A DNA stretch of 37,399 nucleotides. It comes from Rubneribacter badeniensis (GTDB lineage: Bacteria > Actinomycetota > Coriobacteriia > Coriobacteriales > Eggerthellaceae). The notes below the pieces were generated by a model. The model was not told the DNA's origin. It made no database searches and was given only the letters and a program-made list of their open reading frames with translations. The position numbers were made by a program, and so were the translations under genes. Where the stretch lies: positions 1 to 37,399 of the forward strand of contig NZ_PPEL01000019.1 in assembly GCF_002899695.1 (NCBI RefSeq), written 5' to 3'. Of the stretch, positions 15,602-23,724 are shown piece by piece. How positions within the stretch are numbered: the first letter of the stretch is position 1; every line of letters begins with the position of its first letter.

Positions 15602-15799
15602 ATGGACACCCTCTCTGATCGCGAGCTGAACGCCCGCCTTGTCGAATTGTCGAAGATCACAAGCGACCTGTTCGAACGCGCAAGCGCTACCGGAACCGTG
15701 CCAACCGAACGCGAAGAGGTGCTTCGCATCGTCGCCGAGCAGTCAGAGCACGCTCGCGATCGCATCGCGCACCCCAGCAGTGATGCCGTAGAAAATTGA
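15602..15799 (+). CDS. Small hypothetical protein
   Basis: A 65-residue acidic, mostly helical protein (many Glu, Arg, Ala), with AAAGGA 7 bases before its ATG. It lies 65 bases after the LysR gene on the same strand and may be cotranscribed. I do not recognise a family; there is no signal peptide, membrane span or metal motif. Confidence 0.55.
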   Translation: MDTLSDRELNARLVELSKITSDLFERASATGTVPTEREEVLRIVAEQSEHARDRIAHPSSDAVEN

Positions 15800-15851
15800 T
15801 TCGGCGTGCGGATGGGCATCAACCGCCCGTGCGAGCTTCACTCCCGTCGTC

Positions 15852-15874
15852 CGCGCGAGGAGCGCGCTTTTTCT
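15852..15874 (+). terminator. Possible terminator
   Basis: A short GC stem (CGCGC 15852-15856 with GCGCG 15862-15866) followed by CTTTTTCTTT on the plus strand, after the small ORF. The stem is short, so this is a weak call. Confidence 0.4.
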
Positions 15875-15908
15875 TTCGCGCACCGCGATCGTCGAGCGCA
15901 CCTTTTTC

Positions 15909-15940
15909 GCTCCCTGCGTGGCGATCGCCACGCAGGGAGC
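15909..15940. promoter_or_regulatory. 32-bp perfect palindrome before apbE
   Basis: Every one of the 16 base pairs matches, with no spacer: GCTCCCTGCGTGGCGA followed by its exact reverse complement. It ends 12 bases before the TATACT -10 box of apbE and covers the -35 position. There is no T-run after it on the plus strand. It looks like an operator for a dimeric regulator, or a cruciform; a terminator role is less likely. Confidence 0.6.
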
Positions 15941-15952
15941 GAGCGATTGCCC

Positions 15953-15958
15953 TATACT
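15953..15958 (+). promoter_or_regulatory. -10 box of apbE, possible leaderless start
   Basis: TATACT ends 7 bases before the chosen ATG of apbE, so transcription would begin at or next to the start codon. No good ribosome-binding site is present, which fits a leaderless mRNA. Confidence 0.45.
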
Positions 15959-15965
15959 GGACAGC

Positions 15966-17009
15966 ATGAGCGACCAGACGGCATACGACGACCCCATCCC
16001 CCTTGAGGACGCGCACGAAACTCGCGGCCCTGACGACGCGGGCATGATGACGCATCTGTTCTACGCGTTCAACACCGTCGTCACGCTGCAAGCATATGAC
16101 GAGCCTACGCGGTGCGCGGCCGCGTTCGATGCCGCGCGCGCCGAATGCCGAACCTTCGAGCGGCGCCTCTCGCGCACGCTTCCCCACTCGGACATCGCGC
16201 GGCTCAACGCGGCTGCGGGCAGGGCCGTGGCCGTGCATCCCGACACCGCGGAGCTTTTGCAGGAAGCGCTGCGCTATTGCGCCGACAGCGAGGGCCGCTT
16301 CGACATCACCATGGGCACGGCGGTGCGGCTGTGGAATTTCCACGAGGGGACGATCCCTCACCGCACGGACCTCGACGAGGCGCTTGCGCACGTGGACTGG
16401 CGCATGATCGACGTGTGGAGCGAGAACGACGAAGCGCGGGAGGGCACGAGGCCGTGCGAGAGCGGTCCCGCGACCTCGGCCCGACGCCTCTCCGAGCAGC
16501 GTTGGTTCGCGCGCATCCGCGATCCGAAAGCCGCCGTCGACCTGGGCGGCATCGCGAAGGGCTGGATCGCCGATCGGCTGGCCGAGCTCATGAGCGCGCA
16601 CGGCCTGAGCTCGTTCATCGTAAACCTGGGCGGCAACGTGATGGCTCACGGCTCGAAGCCCGACGGCTCGCCCTGGCGCATCGGGCTGCAGGATCCGCGA
16701 CGCAAAGACGGCATCGTGGGCGCCGTGGCAGTGCGCGACGCCTCGGCTGTGACGAGCGGCGTGTACGAGCGCTGCTTCGAACGCGACGGGCGTGTCTACC
16801 ACCACATCCTCGATCCGGCAACGGGGTTTCCCGTGCGCACCGACGCCGCCGGGGCCACCGTGGTCGCAAGACGGTCGATCGACGCCGAAGGTTACTCGAC
16901 CACACTCGTGGCGCTCGGCATCGAACGCGGCATCGCGTTCGCGAGAAGCCACCCGGCGATACTGGGAGCGTACTTCGTCGACGAGAACGGAACGGTGACG
17001 GAGGCGTAG
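15966..17009 (+). CDS. apbE: FAD:protein FMN transferase (ApbE family)
   Basis: ApbE enzymes attach FMN covalently to a Thr/Ser of partner redox proteins outside the membrane. The 347 residues show the family blocks: DITMGTAVRLWNFHEG, VDLGGIAKGWIADRL, FIVNLGGNVMAHG, and DASAVTSGVYERCFERDGRVYHHILDPATGFPV with the metal-binding region near the C-terminus. No lipobox or signal peptide is seen, so export is unclear. The chosen start, MSDQTAYDD, is 16 codons inside the open frame. It is followed by a FAD-dependent reductase and LuxR gene; many reductases of that type carry an ApbE-modified FMN domain, but the one here does not. Confidence 0.9.
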   Translation: MSDQTAYDDPIPLEDAHETRGPDDAGMMTHLFYAFNTVVTLQAYDEPTRCAAAFDAARAECRTFERRLSRTLPHSDIARLNAAAGRAVAVHPDTAELLQEALRYCADSEGRFDITMGTAVRLWNFHEGTIPHRTDLDEALAHVDWRMIDVWSENDEAREGTRPCESGPATSARRLSEQRWFARIRDPKAAVDLGGIAKGWIADRLAELMSAHGLSSFIVNLGGNVMAHGSKPDGSPWRIGLQDPRRKDGIVGAVAVRDASAVTSGVYERCFERDGRVYHHILDPATGFPVRTDAAGATVVARRSIDAEGYSTTLVALGIERGIAFARSHPAILGAYFVDENGTVTEA

Positions 17010-17595
17010 GGGCCGACCCGCTTTCTTTTCCGGCAAACGAAAGCGCCCCTCCCCTGAGTGCCCCATTCCCCCGATGGGCCGGGATGCTGACGACGCCGGC
17101 CTGACCAAGGCGATCGCATTCCACCCGCATGCTTGCGGGAAGCCATGGGCATTCGCGAGCGCATCCGCAGCACCGCCATCTCCCTCTTCAGCGTGCGGGA
17201 GAGGGAGACTGCTGACCGAAGGCGGCACATCGACCATGCAACCTGCAGACTGATCCGCAAGTTCGCAACGCCACGGGATACCGGAGAGGGCGCATGGAGC
17301 CGAAAGGAGCCGAACTTGCTATGGGGAATCGAGCGAACGCACGCCAAAGCCGCTTGCATTCCATTCGACCGAATGAGCGTCGACAACCAGCACAAGGCAA
17401 AAACCAAAGGGTTATGCCGCGGGTTACGAAAATAACCGCATTTCCCGCATTCGCCCGATGCGCGTCTCCTCTCGTTGCCGCATGATGCGATCCGCATCGT
17501 CGTCGACAAGACGCACTGAGCCGTCGACGCAGACGACTTGCCGACGCGCCGTGGGCGCGATCGGAACAATCACCGTTTCGAGGAAGGGGATCATC
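17010..17595. other. Intergenic stretch between apbE and the flavoprotein gene
   Basis: No supported gene in 586 bases. CGCTTTC/GAAAGCG at 17019-17045 is a hairpin just after the apbE stop without a T-run. The rest presumably holds the promoter and leader of the flavoprotein gene; I could not identify boxes. Confidence 0.45.
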
Positions 17596-19227
17596 ATGCA
17601 GAGAACGAACGTCACACGCCGCGATCTGATCAAGCTCGGAGGACTTGCCGCCGCGAGTGCGATCAGCGCCACAGCGCTCGCCAGCTGCGCGCCGTCCACG
17701 CCCGAAGAGGCCGCCAAAGCCGCAAGCGCGACGGGGAGCCTGGAGGGCATGCCCTCGTTTTTGCAGGCGCCAGAGCCCATCACCGAGTTCGCCGAGACGA
17801 GGGAGTACGACGTCGTGGTCGTGGGCGCAGGCGAGTCGGGCCTGTCGGCCGTCCACGCAGCGCTCGAAGCCGGCGCGAAGGTGGCGTGCATGCAGAACAT
17901 CAGCACCGTGCAGACGGCGGGCAACATGGCCGCAGCGCTCGACTTGGACAAGACGAGCGAGGCCGGCTTGAAGGCGTGCCTGTCCTTCATCAACTACAAA
18001 AGCGACTGGCGCTCGAACCCCGACCTCGTCGAGGTGTGGGCGCGCAACTCACAAGAGGCGCTCGCCTGGTGGGAAGCCGAGGCAGCCAAGGGCGGCGTCG
18101 AGTCGAAGCCTTACGACTACAGCATCGCCTACAACGGATACGAGTTCTTCCTGCACGCGAACACCTACTTCCACGTGGACGGTGCGCACCAAGCGGCGGC
18201 AAAGGTCATCGGCGAAGCGCTGGCCGCAGCGGGAGCCGATTTCATCTTCAACACGCCGTGCGTGCAGCTGCACAAAGAGGACAGTCGCGTGACAGGCGCC
18301 ATCGGCCGAAACGCCGACACCGACGAGTACATCCTCGCAAAGGCGTCGAAAGGCGTCATCTTGGCCACGGGTGACTACGTGGGAAACCGCGAGATGCTCG
18401 ACTTCTGGGCACCCGACACCAAGGGGCTGCACCAGGCCATCGAGTTTCGCGACGGCAGCGGCCTGTGCGCCGGCATGTGGGCAGGTGCGCAGATGACCGC
18501 CCCATGCCACACGAAGATGGTTCACGGCGAGGCGGCCCCGGTGCGCTTCGAGATGCCGTTTCTGTTCCTCGATCGCCATGGCGAGCGCTTCATGGACGAG
18601 GGGTGCTGCCGCATGGGCTACCTCAACGAGTTCACCAAAGGGTATCTGGCGGAAGCGGGATTTGAAGATTCCACCGCGGCGAAGTTCTTCAGCATCGTGC
18701 CCGCCAACTGGCAGGACTACTACGAGCAATGGGACGCGCTTGCGCCCTACGACATCTCCACGAACAACGCCTACCGCACGGTTGACCCTGAAAGCTGGAT
18801 CAAGGCCGACACGCTCGAGGAGCTGGCGCAGGCCATGATCGACTATGCCGACGAGCAGCCCTGGAGCCACGAGCTGACCGTGGAGGCCGTCGTCGCCTCC
18901 ATCGAGCGCTATAACGAGCTGGTCGCCGCGGGCTCTGATGACGATTTCGGCAAGCGACCCGAGTACCTTGTGCCCATCGAGGCCCCGTGCTACGCCGTGC
19001 CCCGCGGCGCGAACAACATCGACGCCATGCTCGACGGGTTGGAAGTCGACGGCAATTATCAGTGCCTTGATGCCGATCGCATGCCCATCGAGGGGCTTTT
19101 CGCCGTCGGAAACGCCTCCGGTCCCTTCTTCGGCGGCGCCAACTACCCCATGGACATCGAGGGCCTTTCCATCGGCCGCGCCATCACCACGGGATTCGTC
19201 ACCGGACGCTACGTGGCCGGACTGTAA
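17596..19227 (+). CDS. Secreted FAD-dependent reductase (fumarate/urocanate reductase-like)
   Basis: A 543-residue flavoprotein of the FAD_binding_2 family, which reduces C=C bonds of organic acids and other small molecules in anaerobic respiration. The N-terminus has a twin-arginine signal (TRRDLIKLGG) and a lipobox-like LASC, predicting Tat export and possible lipid anchoring. The FAD fold starts with YDVVVVGAGESGLSAVHAAL (about residues 73-92); the C-terminal FAD segment is GLFAVGNASGPFFGGANYPMDIEGLSIGRA. It has neither an FMN-binding domain nor heme motifs, so electrons must come from a separate carrier. The start at 17596 is supported by GAGGAAGGGG. It sits just upstream of a membrane LuxR regulator, the usual Eggerthellaceae arrangement. 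Substrate unknown. Confidence 0.9.
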   Translation: MQRTNVTRRDLIKLGGLAAASAISATALASCAPSTPEEAAKAASATGSLEGMPSFLQAPEPITEFAETREYDVVVVGAGESGLSAVHAALEAGAKVACMQNISTVQTAGNMAAALDLDKTSEAGLKACLSFINYKSDWRSNPDLVEVWARNSQEALAWWEAEAAKGGVESKPYDYSIAYNGYEFFLHANTYFHVDGAHQAAAKVIGEALAAAGADFIFNTPCVQLHKEDSRVTGAIGRNADTDEYILAKASKGVILATGDYVGNREMLDFWAPDTKGLHQAIEFRDGSGLCAGMWAGAQMTAPCHTKMVHGEAAPVRFEMPFLFLDRHGERFMDEGCCRMGYLNEFTKGYLAEAGFEDSTAAKFFSIVPANWQDYYEQWDALAPYDISTNNAYRTVDPESWIKADTLEELAQAMIDYADEQPWSHELTVEAVVASIERYNELVAAGSDDDFGKRPEYLVPIEAPCYAVPRGANNIDAMLDGLEVDGNYQCLDADRMPIEGLFAVGNASGPFFGGANYPMDIEGLSIGRAITTGFVTGRYVAGL

Positions 19228-19278
19228 GCTTTTCGAGCGAGCGGGCCCTTCCCCACTCGCTCCCCCATCCCTCGCACG

Positions 19279-19305
19279 CCTCCCCGCGCGCTTCGCGCGG
19301 GGAGG
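19279..19305. terminator. GC-rich hairpin after the flavoprotein gene
   Basis: A perfect 12-bp stem (19279-19290 with 19294-19305) with a 3-base loop, about 50 bases past the stop. No T-run on either side; it may terminate inefficiently or stabilise the mRNA end. Confidence 0.45.
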
Positions 19306-19455
19306 TCGCCCTTGCGCACAAGCCCCCTTCTCTTTTCGAGCGCGCCCGCTTGCTCGCTTTCCGAATCGCCAGCCCGACCAGCACCCTCCGCGCGAAACCG
19401 TTCCTGCCTCGATCCCTCGCTCGCCAAACCGTGGCAAAACTCGCGGAAAAGGCGC

Positions 19456-19461
19456 TATACT
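19456..19461 (+). promoter_or_regulatory. -10 box of the LuxR gene
   Basis: TATACT lies 25 bases before the ATG of the LuxR gene, with an AGAAAGAGGGAGGGG ribosome-binding site between. The -35 is not obvious. Confidence 0.45.
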
Positions 19462-19486
19462 GTCGAGCGGAGAAAGAGGGAGGGGC

Positions 19487-20941
19487 ATGAGGCGCGTCGA
19501 TCATCTCGAACAGATGATTCCCTACATGTTTGCGCACGGCTGCGCTCGCGCGTGGCTCATCCTCCTGTTCGCCGATCCGGCCGTTGCGCCGCTTTCGCCT
19601 TTCGACCCGCACGTGCCGTTCGATTACTCGTTCGCGCTCGCGGGCATCGGCATTGCGCTGGCCGCCCGGAGGGTCGCCCCTTTGCAGGAGAGCCGCTGGG
19701 CGAAGCCGTTCGCGCTCACCTTGTGCATAGTCGCCTCGGTCTGCATGCTCGCCGCATCGCGCTCGCTTGAGCTGGCCGCGCCTTTGGCCCTTGCGGGCGC
19801 GGTGGCGGGCGGCGCGGGCTTTTTGCTGATCGTCCTGTTGAACGCCGAAGCGCTCGTGCCGCTTAGCCTTATGCGCATCCTTCTGTACCAGGCAGCCTCG
19901 ATGCTCGTAGCCGTTCCATTAACCTACCTCTGCCAGGGGCTCGGCCAGCCGCAACTCGCGCTCGCTTTGTTCGCGCTGCCCGCCATCGCGGTGCCGTGCG
20001 TGTCATTCGCCTACCGGACGACGCCCGAAGCCGAGCGGCCGCGCAGCACATGGCCGCGCTTCACGTTTCCCTGGAAGCCCATCCTGCTGTTCGCGCTGTA
20101 CTCGTTCGCCTACGGCTTGCGCGAACAGCAGCTTCTGTCGGTGGATGGCGCGGGCATGCATTCGTCGCTGTCCACGGCGATCGTATCCGGATCGCTTGTC
20201 GCGGCGTTCCTCCTCGCGCGACGGCTGCCGCTTAGCGCGCTGTACCGCTCCCCCGTGCTTCTCATGGTGTGCGGATTCCTGCTCGTGCCCATGGAAGGAC
20301 TTGTCGGAAGGGCCGCATCGGGCTATCTCATCTCGATGGGCTACACGCTCATGGGGCTTTTGCTGGGACTTTTGCTGTACGATCTGGCGAAGCGCATGGG
20401 CATCGCCATCGTCGTGCTCATGGGCGCCGAGAAGATGACGTACCTGTTCGTCGTCTGGGGAGGCGATTGCGCTTCGCTCTTGGCCACCTCGCCGCTGCCA
20501 ACGCAGACGCAGGACGTTGCGCTCATGGCTGCGGCCGTCATGCTCGTGCTGGCGGGCACGCTCATCCTGCTTTCGGAGAAGGACCTCGCGTCTCGATGGG
20601 GAATTCGCCTCATCGAGACGGACGACCTTTCCGAAGAGGGTCGCCGCGTCGAACTTGTGGCAGCGCGCTGCGACGAGATCGCGCGCCAATGCCGCCTGTC
20701 GCCACGCGAGGACGAGATCCTGCGCCTTTTGGCGCAAGGCACCTCGAACCAAACCATCGAACGCGAGTTGTTCATAGCGAATGGCACGCTGAAGGCCCAC
20801 ATCCAGCACATCTACGCGAAGATTGGCGTGCATAGTCGCAAAGAGCTGCTCGCACTGTTCGAAGACGCAGGGGCGCTCGAAGCCTCCAGCGACGAAAAGC
20901 GCAGCGGCGCGAAGATCGGCGAACGAGCGCAAGACGTATGA
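19487..20941 (+). CDS. Membrane-embedded LuxR family regulator
   Basis: A 484-residue protein with about 10-12 membrane spans in the first 370 residues and a C-terminal LuxR/GerE helix-turn-helix (about 405-465: CRLSPREDEILRLLAQGTSNQTIERELFIANGTLKAHIQHIYAKIGVHSRKE, given here only as landmarks CRLSPRED and NGTLKAHIQHIYAKIG). This MFS-like transmembrane plus LuxR layout is abundant in Eggerthellaceae and is usually encoded next to a reductase it is thought to regulate in response to a small molecule. Here the neighbour is the flavoprotein gene upstream. The start at 19487 follows a GGGAGGGG site; longer open frame upstream overlaps the flavoprotein gene and is rejected. Confidence 0.88.
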   Translation: MRRVDHLEQMIPYMFAHGCARAWLILLFADPAVAPLSPFDPHVPFDYSFALAGIGIALAARRVAPLQESRWAKPFALTLCIVASVCMLAASRSLELAAPLALAGAVAGGAGFLLIVLLNAEALVPLSLMRILLYQAASMLVAVPLTYLCQGLGQPQLALALFALPAIAVPCVSFAYRTTPEAERPRSTWPRFTFPWKPILLFALYSFAYGLREQQLLSVDGAGMHSSLSTAIVSGSLVAAFLLARRLPLSALYRSPVLLMVCGFLLVPMEGLVGRAASGYLISMGYTLMGLLLGLLLYDLAKRMGIAIVVLMGAEKMTYLFVVWGGDCASLLATSPLPTQTQDVALMAAAVMLVLAGTLILLSEKDLASRWGIRLIETDDLSEEGRRVELVAARCDEIARQCRLSPREDEILRLLAQGTSNQTIERELFIANGTLKAHIQHIYAKIGVHSRKELLALFEDAGALEASSDEKRSGAKIGERAQDV

Positions 20942-20992
20942 GAAAACCGCTGCGCCCGCAAGAGAGTCGCGACCGCACTAGCGGTGCGACCT

Positions 20993-21022
20993 CGACGAGC
21001 GCGCAAGGGCTTCGTCGCTTTT
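20993..21022 (+). terminator. Terminator of the LuxR gene
   Basis: CGACGA (20993-20998) pairs with TCGTCG (21012-21017), with a GC extension inside, followed by CTTTTCC. A second hairpin just before it (20966-20990) pairs GTCGC-ACCGC with GCGGT-GCGAC. Confidence 0.6.
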
Positions 21023-21238
21023 CCAGGTAAACGGTTTTCACCCGCGCGATTCGAGACAAACGGAAGAGCGCCGCCGCAGCATGAGGCGGGCAAAAGACAC
21101 GCCGGAACGGCACACAGCAAGCGAGCAAGAAGCGGTGAGGCATCGACGCGATCACGGCAGACGAGAGAAAGGGCAATCCGTTGACGCGACTCGCAATGCA
21201 AATGGAAAAGAGGGAAAGACAAGCAGGGAACCGAAGAA
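21023..21238. other. Intergenic stretch between LuxR and veg genes
   Basis: Convergent intergenic region, no supported gene and no further signal seen. Confidence 0.4.
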
Positions 21239-21271
21239 GGGGTGCCTCGGCGTGCGCCGCCCAGACACCCC
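21239..21271 (-). terminator. Possible terminator of veg
   Basis: GGGGTG (21239-21244) pairs with CACCCC (21266-21271); on the minus strand it is followed by TTCTTCGG, a poor T-run. It begins 8 bases past the veg stop codon. Confidence 0.5.
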
Positions 21272-21278
21272 GTCGCAA

Positions 21279-21620
21279 CTAAGAGAGGACCTTCTCCTCG
21301 TCGGGAGCGCTGGACTCTTCGTCCACCAGCACGCCTTCGGCATCGGGGATGAAGGGCTCGAACAGCGGCTCACCGTTTTGGGACAGCTCGACCATGCCGG
21401 TGAGGACGTCGACGTACTGGTAAGACTGGCGCGCCGTGCGGCCGCGCTTGCGATCGACCTCCATGATGAACAGCTGGGGATGCACCTGCGTGAGCACGCC
21501 CTCGTTCTCGACGATCTTCGAGCGTCCCATGTTGGCGCGCACTTTCAGGCGTTGACCGACGAAGTCGTGTAACGTATCATGGATGGAGTCGACGATTTTT
21601 GCCTGTTTCGCTAAATCCAT
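21279..21620 (-). CDS. veg: Veg family protein
   Basis: A 113-residue cytoplasmic protein matching the Veg family (DUF1021): DSIHDTLHDFVGQRLKVRANMGRSK and GVLTQVHPQLFIMEVD with RQSYQYVDVLTGMVELS. In Bacillus, Veg stimulates biofilm formation; its biochemical role is unclear. In Firmicutes the order metS-tatD-rnmV-ksgA-yabG-veg is conserved, and here veg follows ksgA and tatD/metG on the same strand, which supports the call. The C-terminus (about residues 85-113) is acidic. The start at 21620 is preferred over one 11 codons upstream, with GAGAAAGAG before it. Confidence 0.9.
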   Translation of the reverse strand: MDLAKQAKIVDSIHDTLHDFVGQRLKVRANMGRSKIVENEGVLTQVHPQLFIMEVDRKRGRTARQSYQYVDVLTGMVELSQNGEPLFEPFIPDAEGVLVDEESSAPDEEKVLS

Positions 21621-21666
21621 GCTCACTCTTTCTCGCGTATGCTGCGTACACAAATGACAGCGTGGA

Positions 21667-21672
21667 ATTATA
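21667..21672 (-). promoter_or_regulatory. Extended -10 promoter of veg
   Basis: Minus strand TGGTATAAT: a consensus TATAAT with TG extension, giving a leader of about 40 bases. A TTGACC lies only 7 bases upstream, too close to act as its -35. Confidence 0.7.
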
Positions 21673-21866
21673 CCACCTCGGTCAATACTCTACAGAATCC
21701 GCACAGACTGTTTCCGAAACCGTACCAATTCCCCTTTGGCGACGGCATCAACATAGACGTGTGGGATGAGAGGCGACGGCGTCTGCCGTTTTGCACAAGC
21801 CGAGGGAAGATGTCGACCACGTTGCGCTGACCGGATGAAAGCGACGAACCGCACGGAAGGAACCGC

Positions 21867-22133
21867 ATGAGCCAGAAGAAAGACGCCCTTGAGAAGGCAA
21901 CGAAGAAGGGCAGGAAAAAGGACAAGAGGCGCAAGAGCTGCGACGGCAAAAGGGAGCAGAAGGAAAAGAAGGAAAAGGAGGGGAAGAAAGGGAAGCGGCC
22001 GCAGAAAAAAGCGAAGAAGGGTGCCGCACTCTCTGCGCTCACATGCCCCTGCTGTTCGAAGCATTGCCCCCTCTCGAAACCGAAATGCGGCAAAGGCAAG
22101 GCGATCCGCGCGAAGATGGAGAAAAACGCCTAA
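21867..22133 (+). CDS. Lysine-rich small protein with C-terminal Cys cluster
   Basis: An 88-residue, strongly basic protein: residues 4-53 are mostly Lys, Arg, Glu and Gln, probably disordered or helical and able to bind nucleic acid. The end carries a compact cysteine cluster CPCCSKHCPLSKPKCGKG (about residues 60-77), likely a zinc or Fe-S site. GGAAGG stands 6 bases before the ATG. It diverges from veg. I do not recognise an established family; the Cys cluster looks like a conserved knuckle rather than chance. Confidence 0.65.
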   Translation: MSQKKDALEKATKKGRKKDKRRKSCDGKREQKEKKEKEGKKGKRPQKKAKKGAALSALTCPCCSKHCPLSKPKCGKGKAIRAKMEKNA

Positions 22134-22155
22134 GCGGAGCGGTCGCAGGGCTTCC

Positions 22156-22349
22156 GTGCGCAGAAATCCTCGGTTTCTGGCCAGCAAACCGCGCTCTGGC
22201 ACGCGTTGGAGTGTCGAGAGACGTATCGGTCGCTTTCAGTTTTCGCCGACCTGGCCTTTCGACGTGGGCGCGCCCACGTCGAGCTGAGAAGGCTCGGATT
22301 TTGTGCCAGAACTCGGTTTCATGGCCAGAAACCGAGGATTTCTGCGCAC
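22156..22349 (-). repeat. Inverted-repeat element, copy 2
   Basis: Arms 22156-22202 and 22303-22349 are reverse complements with 4 mismatches in 47 positions and enclose 100 bases. Read on the minus strand, the interior aligns with copy 1 (160-355): the block 22243-22261 matches 17 of 19 positions of copy 1's 249-267 at nearly the same distance from the arm (41 versus 42 bases). It lies between the Lys-rich gene and the ksgA terminator, outside any gene. Confidence 0.85.
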
Positions 22350-22806
22350 GGGCGTATCACGCGGATGCGAAGGAGGGGGGGGTGGAAGCGGGGCAACCGC
22401 GCCAGGCGAGCGCGCGAATCCGACCGATTCGATACCGCGTCGGACGGGCGGTGCCCTCACCGAGCCAAAATCTACGGAGGGGGTTGCGTCACCCGCTCGA
22501 CGCAACCCCCTCGCAAGCCATCCTCGGGGAAGCTTGTGACAAGGGCGTCTCCACAGCCGTCACCGCGCTTCAGCACGCGTCCTTCGCCCGCCGACCCCCC
22601 TCCTCGAAAAAGGCACCCTCGCGCTCAGAGCGCGGCGAGGCCGAAAACCCCTTGGGCGCGAAGCCCGCATCGCACCCTTTGCGTCCACCGGCATTCGGCG
22701 CGGCGAGCCAACGGGCGCGAACGTCGGCGGCGATTCGACGGCGACCGCCCAAAACCGCCCGAAGCAACGCCTGCACAGCGCAACGCGGTTCGGCGCAGAC
22801 AGCCGA
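22350..22806. other. Intergenic stretch downstream of ksgA
   Basis: No supported gene; it contains the ksgA terminator-like hairpin at 22477-22512 and a run of eight G near 22373. Confidence 0.45.
22477..22512 (-). terminator. Strong hairpin downstream of ksgA
   Basis: A perfect 14-bp stem (GAGGGGGTTGCGTC 22477-22490 with 22499-22512). On the minus strand it is followed by CGTAGATTTTGG, a weak T-run. Likely ends the metG-tatD-ksgA side transcript, though 300 bases past the ksgA stop. Confidence 0.5.
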
Positions 22807-23724
22807 TCACGCGCAGGATGGCCCGCACTCCTCGGCGACCTGCCGATAGGCGGCTCCGAGGCGGACGAACGCGCCAAGGGAAAGCGTCTCGCCCCGCTGC
22901 GCGGGATCGATGCCCGCGCACTCGAACAGCTGCGGAAGCGCGGCGGCGACGCGCGTCCCTTCCCTCCCCCGTCCGGCGAAGTAGGTTTTGCAGGAGTTCG
23001 CGAGCGTCTTGCGCCGCGTGGCGAACGCGGCATCGGCCATGATGCAGGCGGCTCTGAGAGCACGAGCATCGAGCGGATCGCCCGCGCTATCGCGCAGAGG
23101 GCGGCGATCCAGGCGCACGACGGCGCTCTCGACGCGCGGCGGCGGGAAGAAGTTGCCGGGGCCGACGGCGAAGCGCCCGGCCGGCTCGGCGTAGAGGCGC
23201 AGCTTCACGGTGTACGCTCCGTAGTTTTTGGAACCCGGGTCGGCGGCCATGCGGTCGGCCACCTCCTTCTGCACCATCACCGTCGCGCTCTCCAAGCCGG
23301 AAAACCGCTCGAAGCAGTCGAGCACCACGGTGGCGGCCACGGCGTAGGGCAGGTTCGCCACGAGCTTGGTCGGCGAGAACGGCAAATCGGCGGCAGCCAG
23401 ATCGAGCGCGTCCTTCTCCACGAGCGTGAAGCGGTCGGCCCAAGGGGCCAGCGTCTCGGCGAGCACGGCGGGCAGATCCGCATCGCGCTCGACGGACGCG
23501 ACGCGGCCCGCGCATTTCAGCAGCGCGACGGTGAGCGTGCCGATGCCGGGACCGATCTCCAGCACCTCGTCTTCGGGCGAAAGCTCAGCCAATGCGACGA
23601 TCTTGCGCAAGATCGCATCGTTGACAAGGAAGTTCTGGCCGAGCGAGTACTTCGTGGAAAGGCCGTGCGCCTCAAGGACGGCGCGCGTGGCCGAAGGGCT
23701 GGCCAACGGAGAAAGTCGCTCCAT
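22807..23724 (-). CDS. ksgA: 16S rRNA dimethyladenosine transferase
   Basis: Dimethylates two adjacent adenines near the 3' end of 16S rRNA with SAM, a late quality step of 30S assembly. The 305 residues show GQNFLVNDAILRKIV at the N-terminus, the SAM-binding EIGPGIGTLT (about residues 50-59), and the catalytic motif NLPYAV near residue 120, with the PPPRVESAVVRL block characteristic of KsgA/Dim1. The ATG overlaps the stop codon of the upstream flavin reductase (TGATG), so the two are coupled. The open frame extends far upstream, but that is antisense/out-of-frame overlap with other genes. Confidence 0.95.
   Translation of the reverse strand: MERLSPLASPSATRAVLEAHGLSTKYSLGQNFLVNDAILRKIVALAELSPEDEVLEIGPGIGTLTVALLKCAGRVASVERDADLPAVLAETLAPWADRFTLVEKDALDLAAADLPFSPTKLVANLPYAVAATVVLDCFERFSGLESATVMVQKEVADRMAADPGSKNYGAYTVKLRLYAEPAGRFAVGPGNFFPPPRVESAVVRLDRRPLRDSAGDPLDARALRAACIMADAAFATRRKTLANSCKTYFAGRGREGTRVAAALPQLFECAGIDPAQRGETLSLGAFVRLGAAYRQVAEECGPSCA

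Noticed and set aside
15819-17237. 472-codon minus-strand frame opposite apbE
   Set aside because: Shadow of apbE; no motif and no ribosome-binding site.
17133-17435. 100-codon plus-strand ORF before the flavoprotein gene
   Set aside because: Arg/His-rich without a recognisable pattern or ribosome-binding site; treated as intergenic.
18049-19488. 479-codon minus-strand frame opposite the flavoprotein gene
   Set aside because: Shadow frame; the plus strand clearly encodes the FAD reductase.
21639-21830. 63-codon plus-strand ORF upstream of the Lys-rich gene
   Set aside because: Overlaps the veg promoter on the other strand, no ribosome-binding site, no family.
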